Positions 11,586-22,421 of a stretch of 64,000 nt of DNA are shown here, one piece after another. The stretch comes from Pollenia angustigena (taxonomy: Eukaryota; Arthropoda; Insecta; Diptera; Polleniidae), in assembly GCA_930367215.1 (NCBI GenBank), contig OV884058.1:168002478-168066477 (forward strand). The letters run 5' to 3'. The position numbers were made by a program, and so were the translations under genes. Within the stretch, counting starts at the first letter, position 1; each line of letters opens with the position of its first letter. The notes beneath the pieces are model-generated. The model saw nothing but the letters and a program-made list of their open reading frames with translations, ran no database searches and was not told the origin of the DNA.

Positions 11586-11930
11586 TGGACTCCGTAAAAT
11601 ATGAAGACCATAAGTGGCGGATCTTTTGTGACTTAAAAGTCGTTAGTTTCCTTTTAGGTATGCAGGCTGGATACTTTAAGTACGGATGCTTTTTATGCAC
11701 TTGGGATAGCAGATGGAAGGGCGACCAATATTCCAAAAAACAATGGAAGTTAAGAGCTGTGGGAACATAAGGAGGGCAGAATATCGTTCATTAAGCATTG
11801 GTACGAACTGAAAAAATTCTCTATTGCATATCAAACTTGGTGTGGTAAAAAACTTAGTTAAATGTCTGAATACAAATGAAGCAGCATTAAATTTTCTGAA
11901 GAACGCTATAAAGGCAAAACCATTCATTCG
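11586..11930 (+). pseudogene. Same IDSSK-family protein, central part, frameshifted
   Basis: Directly after the CACGCA insertion the host gene continues: KYEDHKWRIFCDLKVVSFLL, then GMQAGYFKYGCFLCTWDSRW. This is the characteristic core of the family, with a Cys-x2-Cys pair and an Asp in CDLK. The frame then breaks, and in another frame LLHIKLGVVKNLVKCLN follows, which also fits the family order. Several stops and shifts show it is dead. Joining the sequence across the insertion (keeping one TG) makes the two parts continuous. Confidence 0.65.
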
Positions 11931-12057
11931 CTTATCGAAATATGCTGGACATTGTATGATAATGAAGTGGAATTGCCAAGAGCTAAAAAAAATGTAATTA
12001 ATGAATACATCCTATCCAAATTTGCTCTCTTAACCCAATAAAAAATGGAGCTTCCAA

Positions 12058-12281
12058 CGAAGCAGGTTTGTAAGGGAGAAACATAAACGTTTCGCTTACC
12101 ATTGCGCTTACGGAAGACATGAATTTTATATGGCGAGTTCCCACTTTGAAGCAATACATTTTTGACACATGAAGCGCATTATTCAGCGCATATGAAAATT
12201 GTTATATGTAACGATCAGCCTTACACACTGAATGTTTTGATACAGTTATTTTTTAGTTTTCTCCCTTACAAACCTGCTTCG
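12058..12281. mobile_element. MITE with CGAAGCAGGTTTGTAAGGGAG ends
   Basis: A 21-bp near-perfect terminal inverted repeat bounds a 224-bp non-coding unit inside the CACTG-ended element. It lies downstream of the last recognisable coding block of the IDSSK-family gene. The target duplication is unclear. Confidence 0.7.
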
Positions 12282-13342
12282 TAGTAAGGGAATGCCGTAG
12301 CACTTGAAATTTTATTTTTTTTTTTATAAAAGTTGTTGAGAATTCTTTCACTTACTTTACTGCATTTCTGTATGTCTTATTGCGTAGCGCATGATTGTGC
12401 GCTTATTTTTTTAAATGTACCATTATTGCTTCGCAAAATTATAAAATTTTTTATTGGGAAAGTTACATAATAGAGATGTTAGTGATTTTTAGTTAAATTT
12501 GAACTTTTTTTCCGTGCTTAATTTTTGGGGTACTTTAAAATAAAATTCTTAATAAATGCAAAATTAACCCTAAGCTCTCTTTTGTTGTGTCTTATTTCTG
12601 ACGTTCTGGTTGAATTTTGCGTTTTTGGTGTATTGAGTAAAATTTCACGGATAATATTTTGCGGAACATTTTAAATCCTTAAATCCCTGTTTTAATGGTG
12701 TTTTTGCTCTTTTTTAAAAGAAGGACAAAAAAGACCCATACCTTGAGGAGTTAGAGGGTTAACATATTCTACGAAAATGTTCTCCGTTATATTGTTTATA
12801 AATTTGCTGAACACATTTTATACCTCAAATGTAAGGGTTACATGGTTTCTTATGCCGATTAACAATAAGAATGTGCCAAGGCTGGGAAACTTTAACCCCT
12901 CCTCAAGTAAAATTCAGATGTAAACTTTCGAAACGCCGATACACGTGTCTTTTTTTTTTGTCTCCTCTATCAAAATTTATAGGCCGGATCTTGTAATTTT
13001 GGAAAAAATTGACTTTGTTGTACAGTGTTATCATAGCGCGTGTTGTTTAGTCATCAGAAAAGTTCTCTGGAATTAAATTGTTTCCGTGTTTTTTTTTTAT
13101 AAAAATGTTTTAAAGCATTATTAAAAAGCGCAAAAATGAAGTAAAATTTATTATTGAAGTGTTAAGGTCTCTCCTTTTAGTGATGTTACCAGTTTGCGCA
13201 AAGGTATGAATAAGATTTTATTTATTTTTTAAATGTTTTCTTTTCACGGGATATATTTGACCCATTCGGCTTTTGCAGTGGGATATATCTATCCCAATAG
13301 GTCTATAGTGTTATAGAATTCAAAATTTTATTTAAGGCTAAA

Positions 13343-13519
13343 ATGACGAAAAGACTATCCGATTTGGATGTAGCAAGTATTTACGAAAAGTCAACTGAAG
13401 ATGACTTATCATCTGGGAGCGGAGATTAATACATGCCATCAGAATCCGCAAGAATTATTAATAAAAAAGATTAAATAAATCATTCAGATTCGTCAGATGA
13501 AGATAAATATGAAAAATAG
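13343..13519 (+). pseudogene. Possible second piggyBac-like N-terminal relic
   Basis: From an ATG the frame reads MTKRLSDLDVASIYEKST, then EDDLSSGSGD, stops, and continues with HSDSSDEDKYEK. This acidic Ser/Asp-rich start is like those of piggyBac-family transposases. Repeated GGGATATAT..CCC motifs flank it on both sides, and GGGTTAA occurs at 13922. Two in-frame stops make it non-functional. Acidic low-complexity similarity is weak evidence, so the call is tentative. Confidence 0.35.
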
Positions 13520-14886
13520 GATGTCGGCATCTTAAGCGCAACTTCTACCGAAATATGTATAATTTGAGGAGTAGATCGAGCTCATCAGTTATCCGATATG
13601 TATGAACTAGACAGTAAATCACAGAAATAGTGGAAGAAAGTTTTTATAGATTGCTGATGATATCAGCTGTAAGTTCTTGGATCATGTATATGAATTTACA
13701 TCGTTAAAGGAAACAAATTTCTTGTTTGTGTATACACTTTTTTATATGCTTAGGCATTGCACTTATATATCACATTCCAAACTCCTGATAGGATATATAT
13801 GTCCCGCCTCAAGTCTCTTCCCTGGGTATGGGCACACAAAAAAATGATAAATATTAGTTTCATATTCATATCTTTGTAAAAGTAGCCCATTATAAAAGCT
13901 TGAAACTAACTCCCGTACCGAAAGGGTTAACGAATTTTCTACAAAAATTAGCTTAATTAACCTTTTATGAACCTGTTTTATTTTAAATGAAAAAGGGGGT
14001 TAGTGTTTATTTTCGCACACTGGTGAAAATTAAGGTTCGTTCCACTTAATTGGCACCAAAAATATACTGTACAAAAAATATACCATTAGAAGTCTCGTTA
14101 CTCTAAGGTAAGCGTATACGTTGCGGCTCAGCTCAGCTTTATTTGGCGGATTTTTTTTATATAATAACTCGAACTGTTCTTTAAAAATCCTGAAACTTTG
14201 AAGGAGGTGTTTTTTTTATTTTTTAAGATATGATTTTTTTTTTCGCAACCTTTAAAAAAATAATCTTAAAATAAATTAAAAACAGACATGCCGGGCACCT
14301 GGCATTTTAACCTAATTATGGCACGCTGAATGTAGCACCAAGTATTCTCTTTAAAATGACATTAAAATCATCTTCGTATGTAAAGGAGTTTTTGAGATAT
14401 TGAAGAAATAAACTCAACACATTCGGCTAATTCGGCGAAATTATGACATTTTGAAAATTTTTTTTCGTTCATATATGTTCCTTATAAGATAAAAGGAACC
14501 TTCGCACCAAATTTCATTAAAATCGGAAGGGGTCGTGTCCCACTCTTGGTCGAGTTGATATGGAATTACCCATTTATTGTGGTAAAATTTCTTCCAACCT
14601 AGCTTAGATCCCATATTAAGCAGCCTTCTGAAATTCACTGTAAACGCTAAAACTAATTTCACCGCTGTTTTGAAATATACTCAAATATATGTTTGTAATA
14701 CCAGTAATCATTCTGCAGAATTTTGGGGTGATTGGTTCATTACTTACCATGACTCCAATATAAATTCTCCACCTGAAAATCATTTAAGTATGGCTTAAAC
14801 TGTTACGAATCATGATATTTTACTCAAGCTAGTTAAAGTTGCTAAGAAAAGCATAAGACTTTCTGATTATGGGTTAATAATTTAAT
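13520..14886. other. Spacer with a possible old repeat, no gene
   Basis: The stretch around 14470-14600 contains wording common in fly dispersed repeats (CACCAAATTTCATTAAAATC), but no boundaries could be found. Nothing else is supportable. Confidence 0.4.
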
Positions 14887-14970
14887 ATATCGTCGGTTGA
14901 TTATTTAATTGTCGTATGTGGATACAAATTACATACGACATACGACAATTAAATAATCAACCGACGATAT
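14887..14970. repeat. Perfect 33-bp inverted repeat with an 18-base loop
   Basis: The arm 14887-14919 (starting ATATCGTCGGTTGATTA) is exactly complementary to 14938-14970. The loop repeats part of the arm (ACATACGAC). On either strand a transcript would fold into a long perfect hairpin. It could be a foldback remnant or a recent template-switch duplication. No element ends surround it. Confidence 0.8.
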
Positions 14971-17105
14971 GTCTAAACCGCAACCAATTTTAATGCTGAT
15001 GTTTGTTTTTATAAATACAAATTTATAATAAATAGATATCATGTAGATATCACTCCTGAGGGTATCGGAGACCTGCACTGCCGAATATAGCACTCTAACT
15101 TGTTTTTTTTAGCGTAGGCCCATTTTTACTTTTCAACTCGCTTTTTTCATGTGCATAACGCAGTATCTACCTAAAATGTTATTTTATCCGTTACAGGAAT
15201 GGCAATAATTATTTAGTAGCAAAAAAAAAAAAAAAAAATTAAATTATATTTATTTTTTTTTCGTTCACATAAAAATACATTTTATATACATTTGAAATCT
15301 TGTTGGGTCAATAAAAGCCAGCTGAATAATTCGCTTTAATTCTTGGTCTACAAAAAAAAGTTTGTAGCTTAATTTGCTATTAAATGCATATGGTAACCTA
15401 AAATAAACTGATATTGATGTGGCAGTATTAAGGATATTAGAATCCACACTAACATAAAAATGTGAATCCCCTCCTATAACGCAAATGAAATTTGAGCTAC
15501 AATGCATTGAATATTAAAGTTTTGTATATTTTTAAAATGGCGTAAGAAGAAAATTAAGCTAAGTGATGTAACAAATAATAGAGACACGAAATAATACGGA
15601 TACCTAACATTTAAATTCAAATAGGCATATCTTAAAAACGAAATCGAGTATTACATCAAATAAAAAGTTCTTTGTACATAATTTATCTGGCTTTAATTTG
15701 CGTATAATCTTGACCAGATTATGTTAGTAATGGATATGCTACGAGGGTCGAACTGGAAATTCTCAATACATGAATGTGGGATCGGGCGGAAGGGTCATAT
15801 TACTGGAAGTGGTAACAATTACTGCATTGACAAGTGGCGAGATGTTTAATGCTGGCGAATTGGTAATGTGAGGGATATATGGCGACTTGCGACTGAGACG
15901 AGAAGTTGTTTTTAGGACATAAAACAGATCGAACTGAATACAACTTCAGCTAATCTCTAATTTAATATTATTTAAATAAACGTTTTTTTTTTCTTTATGA
16001 TTCATCAAAATTATAATGGAGTTTTATCTATAAAACCTACATGTATCTCGATTTTTTTCAAGTTCATTATTTGGTATTTTAGCAATAATCTAGTTGCTCA
16101 TTTCCAGTTATCATATAATTTTTTTACAACAAAAAAGTTAGAAGCAAGATTTTGTTTTAAATTTGAACCTTCAACTTCCACAGGAATTCAGAAGGATTTA
16201 ATAATTTTCGGGGGGAGGCGGTGCTATGTTAAATTATAAACTAACAGTTATGCAACTTTGTAGTATAATTGGTAGTTATACAAAACGAATTAATGTTAAG
16301 TTTCATTCCGGTTTTATGCTAATAAAATTTTGTCGTGTGAATCATTTAAATTTTGATCTTTTAGTGCTGCGATCGACAAAATCATACTTTTATACTCTTT
16401 TATTACGAAGGTGTGCACAAATAATGAACATAATTTAACAACATTAACAACAACATATGTTAAATTCATACAACGCATACAATCGCCAAATGTATATGTT
16501 GCCGATCGCAGTTTTAGTGTTACACTCACCCAGCGGGAAAACTCAGAAGACCTTCTCACTTCAGGCCGTTTTTAAAGGCCTGCTTAAAAATTTTTTTGGT
16601 TCAATTGCTATTCTTATCGAACAGCTAAGCAATGCCTTATGGAATGCCTCGACTCCTTGGTATCAGGCGTGGTTTCGGGGGGGGGGATAAGGAAATCCCC
16701 AACCCCCCTAAATTAAAAAAATATGTTTTGATTATTTCGATTATACAAGAATTCCCAATAATAAAATTTTTTTTAAATGTACAAAATTTTTGGAAGCCCC
16801 AGCAATTTTTTTATTATTGAATCTCTAACGAATTTTTCAATAAGTATCCATACCTTAATCCTAATAGTTATTTATAAGATATTTCCAATGAAACATCTAG
16901 TTTACCGTATTCAAATGCTTATTATTCTACATTAAATCCCAGCAGGTACCATCTATATCCAAAGACTAAACGTTTGACTTGATAATCCGTGCGGTTGAAT
17001 TATTAATAAGCCTTAGTAAATGCAATATTTATGTATATATTTATGTGTTATATGAATCAAAATTCTATTCGATAATTTTGTCGGGGAAAAGCCAGATTTC
17101 CTTAT
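14971..17105. other. AT-rich stretch, no gene supported
   Basis: 15700-15960 is richer in G and C than its surroundings and ends in an AATAAA-like run, so it could be an old LTR, but no duplicated flank or second LTR is visible. A run of ten G residues lies near 16680. Short frames at 16000-16820 look random. Confidence 0.4.
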
Positions 17106-17234
17106 CTTTGGGATATGCAACAAAAAGATTTTAGGGAAGAATTTATTGGCTTGATTGTAAACGCATTTGAAGAGGCTTCAAATGATATTTATAACGTTGA
17201 AGTGTCAATTGATGCGAAGGCACTATCATCAATA

Positions 17235-17649
17235 GGTGGCATGTCATAACATCCAGTGTCATAGTGTCCATGGACAAGTACCATAAAGGATTTTCTCCTC
17301 TATGGTATAACAAACACCGGCTTCGCTAACTAAAGCTTCTCTGTATAGCCGACCTTTGGCCGGGAGCATGGATTTTCTCCTCTATTGTATAACAAAAACC
17401 GGCTTCGCTAACTAAAGCTTCATTTCATAGCCGACCTGCGGCCAGGCGCAAGGATTTTCTCCTCTATGGTATAACAAAAACCGGCTACTCTAACTAAAGC
17501 TTCTCTGCGTAGTCATCCTTTGTTCGGAAACAAGACAGATTTTAGAAGCTTTACTTAGCGAAACCGGTACTTGTTATACCATAAAGGAGAAAATTCTTTA
17601 TAGTACATGTCCATGGACACTATGACACTGGACGTTATGACATGCCACC
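17235..17649. mobile_element. MITE with 47-bp inverted ends and internal tandem units
   Basis: The ends GGTGGCATGTCATAACRTCC.. are inverted over about 47 bp, with a perfect 8-bp duplication CATCAATA at 17227-17234 and 17650-17657. Removing it restores the hAT pseudogene frame. Inside are three tandem units of about 85 bp (GGATTTTCTCCTCTATGGTA ... AACTAAAGCTTC), each with a CCG-rich hairpin, plus a partial unit in reverse orientation at the right. The same units recur at 47680-47900. Confidence 0.9.
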
Positions 17650-18135
17650 CATCAATAGTTTTTAAAGCTTTGACAAATTTTTGTCTTGACCTAAAAAATT
17701 GTGTAGGAGATGGAACAGATGGGCATCCTCTGATGGCAGCAGAAAATGGAGCTGTTAAAAAACTCTGGAAACCGCGACAAATGCGAAACAAACGGCTCGC
17801 TATTCCCATAAATCAAGCAACTCAATTTATAAAAGCAATAAAGTGCCATTAAAACAAAAAGTTGAATCATTTGTTAAAGAAACGAAAAAATTTTTTAAAT
17901 ATAATCATCCCAAGCGAAACACAGTTTTAGCAAAGTATTTGGGAGCCAAACTCTCTACATTATGCCATACAAGATGGGTGGACCGTCAAGTCTCAATTTA
18001 ACACTTTGTAACAAGTGTACACCATATAGTAGAAGCTTTGGAAAAATATCTGAGTGTAAAGGTAGTATCTCTACCTTTATATTTAGGAACTCACTTGGTA
18101 CTTTTGAATTTTTTGCGTAATATTCATATTAAGAT

Positions 18136-18657
18136 GTGTGTGAAACGGTAGCAAAGTTCTATGGTGAAATGATATTTATTTGTGGTAGAAAATTTTCATA
18201 TTTGTGCTGTGTGAAATTGTAACATTTTTGACAACGTAAAATTTTGACATAAAGAAAAAAACAATTACTAATAGTTTCGTGAAAATGAATAAACTAAGCA
18301 AACGTTTACCAATAATCATTTCAATTCTGTTGGAAATGAGATCGTCCCAACTAGTTAATGAATTCGTTCTGATATATTAACAATTTTTACAAAAAATTTG
18401 GGCAAAAAAGATTATACATATTTAAATACTTACATCTTGTATAATTCTTTTTAATTTTTTTTGCCGCTGGTCCTGCTTCATTATTATTTTTTATTTTGTT
18501 TAAACAAATTTGATGAAAAAAAATAATTTTGTGGTTGTCAAAAATTTCTACACTAATGTCAAAATTTATACTAGCCCCTAGGGCTAGTGAAATTTTATTC
18601 ACCTCAATAGTGTCAAAATTTTACTTCCATGAGAACTTTGCTACCGTTTCACACACA
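18136..18657. mobile_element. MITE with GTGTGTGAAACGGTAGCAAA ends
   Basis: A 25-bp terminal inverted repeat (GTGTGTGAAACGGTAGCAAA..) bounds about 520 bp of AT-rich non-coding DNA. It splits the hAT pseudogene between its TRW block and its C-terminal half. The flanks are ambiguous because of GT/AC slippage, so no target duplication is claimed. Confidence 0.75.
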
Positions 18658-19385
18658 CCCTAAGTGTGATATTTGTTGTAACACAGCCACTTAGTATCAT
18701 TTTTGTAACACAGCCACTTAGTATCATTTTACAAAAGCAAGATATAGATCTTCAAAAAGGATCAAGTCTTATCAAAACTTTAATCATGAGCCTTAAAGAG
18801 AACAGAAATAAAGCAAAAGAATATTTCAAAGCAATTTTTGAAAAAGTTTAAGTTGTTTGCGTTCAAATCGAGGTTCCAATCGAAAAAACAAGATTTGAAC
18901 GAAATAATCACATCCAAAATGTTGAAGAATACTTCCGAGTTATAGGTTACATTCCTCTTATTAAATTAATTTAAGAAGATCTCAAAACACATTTCCCAAT
19001 AGATAACCTAAATGTATTGAACATACCTTAACTTCTACCTCAAAGTGTAAGCAATTCATATACAGATACAAAACTGTACAAAAAACCACAAGTAGCTGAT
19101 GAGCTGATTATATTTGATAAAGGAGATAAACACCTTCTAACATCTAAACTTGAGCCTGATCTATCAGATAACGTTGTAGATGATTTAATAAACTGTGATG
19201 AAGATATCTAGCCAAATCTAAGAAAAATATTTCAAATTTTCGTTTCAATGCTCGTCAGTAATGGTACGAACGGGAGGTCATTTCCTACCCTTCGTCGAAT
19301 AAAAACATGGCTCAGATCAACAATGACAGAAAGAAATTTACTGTCTAAATTTGCCTTACAAAGAAATTATAAATTGCTTATTTAA

Positions 19386-20516
19386 AAAGATTAATGTATA
19401 TTGAACTGATCTTATATTTTATTTAACCTTTTTGCTGTACACTATTATTTTTTTATTGCATATTTAGAATCTCCATCATTGATTTTATGTTTGGTCAAAA
19501 TTTCGTCAAATTCTACTTCAAAAAAGTGGGTCAAAATGTCGTTGGAAAAAATTATGTATAATTTCTTGTTCAAAATTTTCCTTCAATAAGTTTGTAAGCT
19601 CATATGCGCTATTTTACTTGAAATTGCCACTCCAAAATTGTTAAAAGAATAATAGTGTATACGCATTATACTCCATTTTAGTCTGTAGAAAAAAAATTCA
19701 ATTTATGACAACTTTAACTCATAAAATAGCTTATAATAATATACACTATTGTTTGAGAAATAGTTTCATTGCGAACATCGAAAGCTGCATGATCTCCAAA
19801 ATTTTTGCCAGAAGAATGTAATTCCTCGTGGCTCGCAGTCATTTTTCTTTAACTTACAAGGTGGAAAGAAGAAAAATTGTTTAGATGAGCCAGATGTAGC
19901 AGAGGAAGAGAAAGAAGACGAATGAACTTCTAGTTATTTTTGATTTACGCAAGGTATACCTTAATTTCTCATAATTTGTTTTTTAAATTAACCCAAATTG
20001 GAATGTAATGAATATGTGCCATTGAATCTATGAATTAATCACTGTTTTATAATGTTACAAATTGATATTTTTGAGATCAAATATTTTAATGAAAATGCCG
20101 TAAAATTATTGAATAAAACAGCGTATACCATACAAAATAAACAAAAAAAAAAAAAATAAAATAGTCTATATGGAGGACTTGCACTTTGAATGACATAATT
20201 ATGGTCTTAAAGGATGCGTAGAATAAAAAAAAATTGGTCAATTTAAAGACAAGAAACGGTATTATGTATTCGTCGAAAAATCCAGTATGAAGCATTTTTA
20301 TTTACCGCGATAATGAGGTTTAAATAGACATCCGATTTGACAAAAACTTTAAACACGATTTTCTCGAAACCCCAAAAAAATTATACGCTATTGTTTAATT
20401 AAGGGGACGATATACACATATTGTTTTTAATAAACTTTTAAAAACAAATTTTTTACTTGTTGTATCATACAAAATTTCCACCACGTAAAGCTCAAGCTGG
20501 ATCCGCGCGTGCTTGG
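19386..20516. other. AT-rich spacer, no gene
   Basis: Nothing beyond short random frames and A/T runs. Confidence 0.45.
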
Positions 20517-20880
20517 TATAAAAGATGAGCTACACCTTCCACACTCGATTCTATGAGAAGGGAGTAGAGAAGGAGTAACATTTTTTGTATTGTTTTTTTT
20601 GCACAAGCAAAAGCAAAATAATAAATTTTTTTGATCCCGTTACCATTCGTATGTACCTGCTAAAGAAGCGAGAGCGGAAGGCCTACTCCGCAATGACAAC
20701 GTGTGTAAAAAAGATATGAGTATGGAATGGAGCGAGCAGGCCTTGTTTATCCAAAAGAAGAAGTACAGAGGCCTTCTAGAAGGCATCCGTACTTCTTCTT
20801 TTTCCCGCTGGGCAGCTGAGAGAGAGAGAGAGAGTAAGAAAAGTAATAAATAATAGATATACATATAAGATACATACATT
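20517..20880. promoter_or_regulatory. GC-richer patch with TATA-like box and GA repeat
   Basis: A TATAAAAG sits in a GC-richer context (GATCCGCGCGTGCTTGG just before it), followed by purine-rich DNA. A (GA)n run at about 20819-20834 would be a GAGA-factor type site. Two 20-base segments near 20680 and 20760 share AGGCCT-containing text. No ORF with recognisable homology follows, so an orphan promoter, an LTR or a repeat end are all possible. Confidence 0.25.
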
Positions 20881-21238
20881 TTTTAAGGAAGGTTGGTAAA
20901 CAGGTTTAAAATGATTTCTTACTTATCTGCACTGAACCAAATTTCATCGGTAATATTTACTATGGTGTTCAATTAAACGGGTTTAGATATTGTTCGATTT
21001 AACGATTAATCGATGTATGGCATTTTTAACTTATTCGATTAAACGAACAAAGTTTTAAAATTAATCGATTAATCGAATAGTTCTAAGTCCAGAAATTTTA
21101 TAAATTACGACATTTTTTTTTCGATAATTTTATAAAAAAAATTAGTACTTGAGTAAATAAACATTCTTATTTTGTGAAGATGTTGAAGAACATTTACGTA
21201 AATACATTTTTGGACACATATTAAATTTAGCATTCTTA

Positions 21239-21579
21239 TGGCCATTTTCTCAATGTATCGACAAACTGTCTGTTACTTAATGTCAACATAAATTTATTGG
21301 ACCGATAAACTGTCCGTTAACGACTTTGGGTTTTTCAATATACCGACAAAAAAACAAAGTTTTCAGCTGGCAACTCCACTCAAAATACATGTAAAAGTTG
21401 GGAGTCAGCTGATTGAATTTATCTGTACGGCAAATAAAAGGAAAATAAATAATTGGCAGATGAGTGCCGATTAGCTTTGCGAGAAAATCGAAGTAAATGA
21501 GTCATTGAGAAAAACAAATTTCTTTAATGCCCAGTTTTTCGTTGGGAAAAAAGATACTCGCCTAATGAGAAAATGGCCA
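21239..21579. mobile_element. Harbinger-like MITE family TGGCCATTTTCTC, copy A
   Basis: Terminal inverted repeats TGGCCATTTTCTCA(A)TG bound 341 bp. TTA flanks both sides (21236-21238, 21580-21582). Copy B at 62886-63225 has the same ends and TAA flanks. The TWA target is diagnostic of PIF/Harbinger transposition. The two copies are very similar along their length. No ORF. Confidence 0.9.
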
Positions 21580-21583
21580 TTAA

Positions 21584-21845
21584 AGCCCAACCACAATGTG
21601 CTTAAGTTGGCTTAAGCGAATGAGCGAATACATGTCAATTATATGAGGCAAACCAAATTGAACTTAAAGAAACTTTTTGCTAAGTTTAATGAAACTGTCA
21701 TTTGTTTAAGCAAGGTGGGAATCTTATCGCACATTCCTTACGGAATCAAATGTTTTTATTTTGTTTTCTTAAATACATTTGAGAGACTTTTTGTTAATTT
21801 TTTGACAGTAGGTTTAGCAAGGCTATGCATATTTAGGTTGAGCCT
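21584..21845. mobile_element. MITE with AGGCCCAACC ends, copy A (abuts the previous MITE)
   Basis: The ends read AGCCCAACCACAATGTGC and GGTTGAGCCT, with TTAA immediately outside both. The left TTAA overlaps the TTA of the neighbouring MITE, so the two are exactly abutted. An inverted copy lies at 28188-28428. The motif TTAAGCCAACTTAAGC is palindromic near one end. Harbinger-like TWA insertion is most likely; TTAA is an alternative reading here. Confidence 0.8.
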
Positions 21846-22421
21846 TTAAGCTACGGTCACACTTATTGAATATTTGAAAAAATAAGAATTACCCCTACTT
21901 TTGTTAATAGTAAGTGAGATTTAACATGGTCTCACAAAATAAATTGATTTCTTAAAAATACCTAATAAATTTTTATAAATCTTTGATATATCGACTGAAC
22001 AGCCTAATATTAGATAACTAAACAATTAAGTCTTCCCTCAAATAAAATAATAATAAAAACAAGTTATTTTTTCCTCAAATACAATTAAACTTTATTCATC
22101 TACACAAATTTTCTTCAGGTAAAATTGTTTTTAATGAAATCTGTGTTTATTAAAATAATTTCGTTAAAAAAACAGCCAAAATTCATTCATGATTGTACTA
22201 AACTTTTATCCAAAACTGATCCAAAAAACTTGGAAAATTTTACATAGACCACTATTTCTAAGAGTCGGTCGGAAATGAGCGTGTTTTTAATAGATGAGCG
22301 AACGTATTGAAAAACAATGTAATTTAAGTCATTGGTCGGCGGAAAATGGGTTAAAATGAAAATCACTGAACACCTGCTTTGTTTGTATGAGAAAATATTT
22401 TCTAAACAAATACATTTTGTA

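Larger units (their letters stand above)
8792..13027 (+). mobile_element. 4.2-kb DNA transposon with CACTG ends and long inverted repeats
   Basis: The ends are CACTGTACAACA and its complement, inside inverted arms of about 270 bp (8792-9067 and about 12750-13027). TTA flanks both sides (8789-8791, 13028-13030), a 3-bp duplication. CACTG-type ends with 2-4 bp duplications are known in the CACTA/Mirage/Chapaev (CMC) group, so I infer that group. The interior holds the broken gene at 9066-9383 and 11586-11930, split by another element, and a 224-bp MITE at 12058. A diverged fragment of the same arm lies at 57385-57667. Confidence 0.75.
17110..19385 (+). pseudogene. hAT-family transposase pseudogene (DUF4371/ZMYM-like type)
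   Basis: Pieces of one transposase lie in order: REEFIGLIVNAFEE, then (after a nested element) LTNFCLDLKNCVGDGTDG, matching the hAT block around the second catalytic Asp (normally CVGQGYDG). Next come LSTLCHTRWVDRQ, matching the LCxTRW motif, then IVEALEKYL, then (after a second nested element) KGSSLIKTLIMSLKENRNKA and VEEYFRVIGYIPLI. Last is SNGTNGRSFPTLRRIKTWLR, the C-terminal hAT dimerisation block. Many stops and frameshifts make it dead. Such proteins also exist as domesticated genes, but the decay here argues for a transposon. Confidence 0.75.

Noticed and set aside
15700..15970. A solo LTR (TGTTAG start, AATAAA-like end)
   Set aside because: No duplicated flank, no second LTR, no primer-binding site; base composition alone is not enough.
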